Source: Chthoniobacter flavus (lineage in GTDB: Bacteria > Verrucomicrobiota > Verrucomicrobiia > Chthoniobacterales > Terrimicrobiaceae). Taken from it: a DNA stretch of 40,357 bases. Where the stretch lies: assembly GCA_020718585.1 (NCBI GenBank), contig DYRS01000001.1:1-40357 (forward strand), in the 5' to 3' direction. The position numbers and the translations under genes were made by a program. This document shows, piece after piece, positions 37,464 to 40,357 of this stretch. The first letter of the stretch is position 1; each line of letters opens with the position of its first letter. Under the pieces are notes generated by a model that was not told where the DNA came from, did not search any database, and saw only the letters and a list, made by a program, of their open reading frames with translations.

Positions 37464-38339
37464 ATGCCGCAGAACACGATCTCGATCATTTACGACTACG
37501 ACCAGACGCTGGCGCCGACCTACATGCAGGACGAGGCGCTGTTCCCCGCGTTTGGAATCAACCCCACTAATTTCTGGCAGCGCTGCGCCGATCTCGTGAG
37601 GGAACAGGGGTTCGACAACGAGCTCGCCTACATGAAGGTGCTCCTCGACTGCCTCGAGATGGATCGTCCGACAAACGCACGCCTGCACGAGCTCGGCGGA
37701 AACCTCACATTTTACAAGGGCCTCCCGGAGATGTTCGAGGAGTTCCGCTCCGGACTGCTCACTGACGAGCACGCGGCCCACGGGATCAGCGTCGAGCACT
37801 ACATCGTGTCGTCCGGGCTCAAGGCGATGCTCGACGGCTCGCGGCTTGCGCCGTATGTGCGGAGGATTTTCGGATGTGAGTTTGCGACCGACGAGCGTGA
37901 TCGAATCACGTTTCCGAAGCGGGTGATCAGCCACACGCAAAAGACGCAGTTTCTGTTCCGCATCAATAAGGGGATGCTTGAGATGGATGAGGACGTGAAC
38001 GACCACATGGCGCCCGAGCTCCGCCCGGTCCCATTCCAGAACATGATCTACGTCGGCGACGGTCCGACCGACGTGCCGTGCTTCACGGTGATGCGGCGCA
38101 ACGGCGGGCACGCGATCGCGGTTTACAATCCCGACGACCCGACTCGCGCGAGCTTCAAAAAATGCTACCAGCTTTGCACGCATGCCGACCGGGTGAAAAA
38201 TATCGCGCCCTCGGATTTCCGGCGGGGCAGCCACCTCAGGCTCCTTCTCGAGGAGATGATCCGCGAGATCGCAGGCCGGATCGTCCAGCGCCGGCACGAC
38301 GACGTCGAGGCCGGAACCGTGCGTGCGCCGAAATTCTAG
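37464..38339 (+). CDS. HAD superfamily hydrolase
   Basis: Motif I IIYDYDQTLAP, later MIYVGDGPTDVPCFTVM; exact start 37452 or 37464. Confidence 0.85.
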   Translation: MPQNTISIIYDYDQTLAPTYMQDEALFPAFGINPTNFWQRCADLVREQGFDNELAYMKVLLDCLEMDRPTNARLHELGGNLTFYKGLPEMFEEFRSGLLTDEHAAHGISVEHYIVSSGLKAMLDGSRLAPYVRRIFGCEFATDERDRITFPKRVISHTQKTQFLFRINKGMLEMDEDVNDHMAPELRPVPFQNMIYVGDGPTDVPCFTVMRRNGGHAIAVYNPDDPTRASFKKCYQLCTHADRVKNIAPSDFRRGSHLRLLLEEMIREIAGRIVQRRHDDVEAGTVRAPKF

Positions 38340-38356
38340 CGTCCGGCCCGCGCCGG

Positions 38357-39718
<1,362 letters not shown>

Positions 39719-39721
39719 GGA

Positions 39722-40162
39722 CTATTTCAGGCGGTAGAGCGTCTGAGCAAACTGGACCGGCTTGCCATTTTCCGCGCAGACCTCGACGACCGTGCCCGCG
39801 ACCTCGGCCTTGATCTCGTTCATCACCTTCATCGCCTCAATGATGCACACCACGGTGTCCGGGGTGATCTCCTGCCCGACGCTCACAAACGGGGCCGCCT
39901 CGGGCGAAGACGATCCGTAGAATGTGCCGACCATCGGCGACTTGATCTCGATCCCGACCGGTGCCGCCTGCGCGGATTCCTGAACCGGGGTGACTGCGGC
40001 AACTGGCGCGGGCAGCACCTGGGACGGTGCCGAACCAGTGAACGAGACGTGCCCGGAGCCGGTCTTCATCGTGATTTTGAATCCTTCCCGTTCCATTTTG
40101 AAGACGGAGATTCCGTTCTTTTTCATCAGGTCAATGAGCATGCGAATTTCTTTGAGATCCAT
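39722..40162 (-). CDS. accB: Acetyl-CoA carboxylase biotin carboxyl carrier protein
   Basis: MDLKEIRMLIDLMKKNGISVFKMEREG and biotinylation motif CIIEAMKVMNEI. Confidence 0.97.
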   Translation of the reverse strand: MDLKEIRMLIDLMKKNGISVFKMEREGFKITMKTGSGHVSFTGSAPSQVLPAPVAAVTPVQESAQAAPVGIEIKSPMVGTFYGSSSPEAAPFVSVGQEITPDTVVCIIEAMKVMNEIKAEVAGTVVEVCAENGKPVQFAQTLYRLK

Positions 40163-40253
40163 GTGGGTGAGTTGGGTTGCCGACTTGCTGCGAGTCTGCC
40201 ACGCGGGGTTGAGGGGTCAAGAAAAGGGATGACCAATCCGTGCTGGCAGGGAC

Positions 40254-40300
40254 GGCTCGCCGAGCCATCTGCGGCCACCGCAAGCGGTTTCGGCGAAACC
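40254..40300. repeat. Cluster of three mini-hairpins upstream of accB
   Basis: GGCTC-gcc-GAGCC (40254-40266), CCGC-aa-GCGG (40278-40287), GGTTTC-ggc-GAAACC (40286-40300). Confidence 0.65.
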
Positions 40301-40357
40301 AATTTTGTGGGAGGTTGCAGATGTGGCCGATGTCCTCGGGTTTCAGCTCGCCCCATC

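Overview
The window looks like a gene-dense, GC-rich chromosomal segment from a bacterium of the Verrucomicrobia/PVC type. That lineage call is inferred from the LpxC-FabZ fusion, gene content and intergenic palindrome style; no search was run. Most of it is housekeeping. It includes a cyclophilin, DAHP synthase, lpxC-fabZ/lpxA, an ABC-F ATPase, an ABC-2 permease and two pseudopilins. It continues with nrdR, an ATP-cone-like protein, a HIT protein, two EEP nucleases, gpmA, thrC, lysC, GT2 and DUF1015. The second half has tRNA-Ala(CGC), a large hybrid histidine kinase, GTP-PEPCK, secG, panC, nadB, kdsB, mqnA/mqnE, ispD, recQ, glnD, class I aldolase, a HAD hydrolase and accC/accB. Accessory or decaying DNA is concentrated at about 1.7-3.2 kb (LacI-HTH fragment, AbrB/PIN toxin-antitoxin pair, 27-bp perfect inverted repeat), 17.85-18.1 kb (AraC C-terminal remnant missed by the ORF track), 21.2-21.5 kb, and 23.5-24.4 kb (ABC permease truncated at an in-frame TGA that continues into an unrelated coiled-coil-like tail). 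I see no clear new defence system or CRISPR array. The best leads are the NrdR-coupled ATP-cone-like protein, the interrupted permease/tail ORF, a nested palindromic element between ispD and mqnE, and a recurring class of short-loop mini-hairpins between genes.
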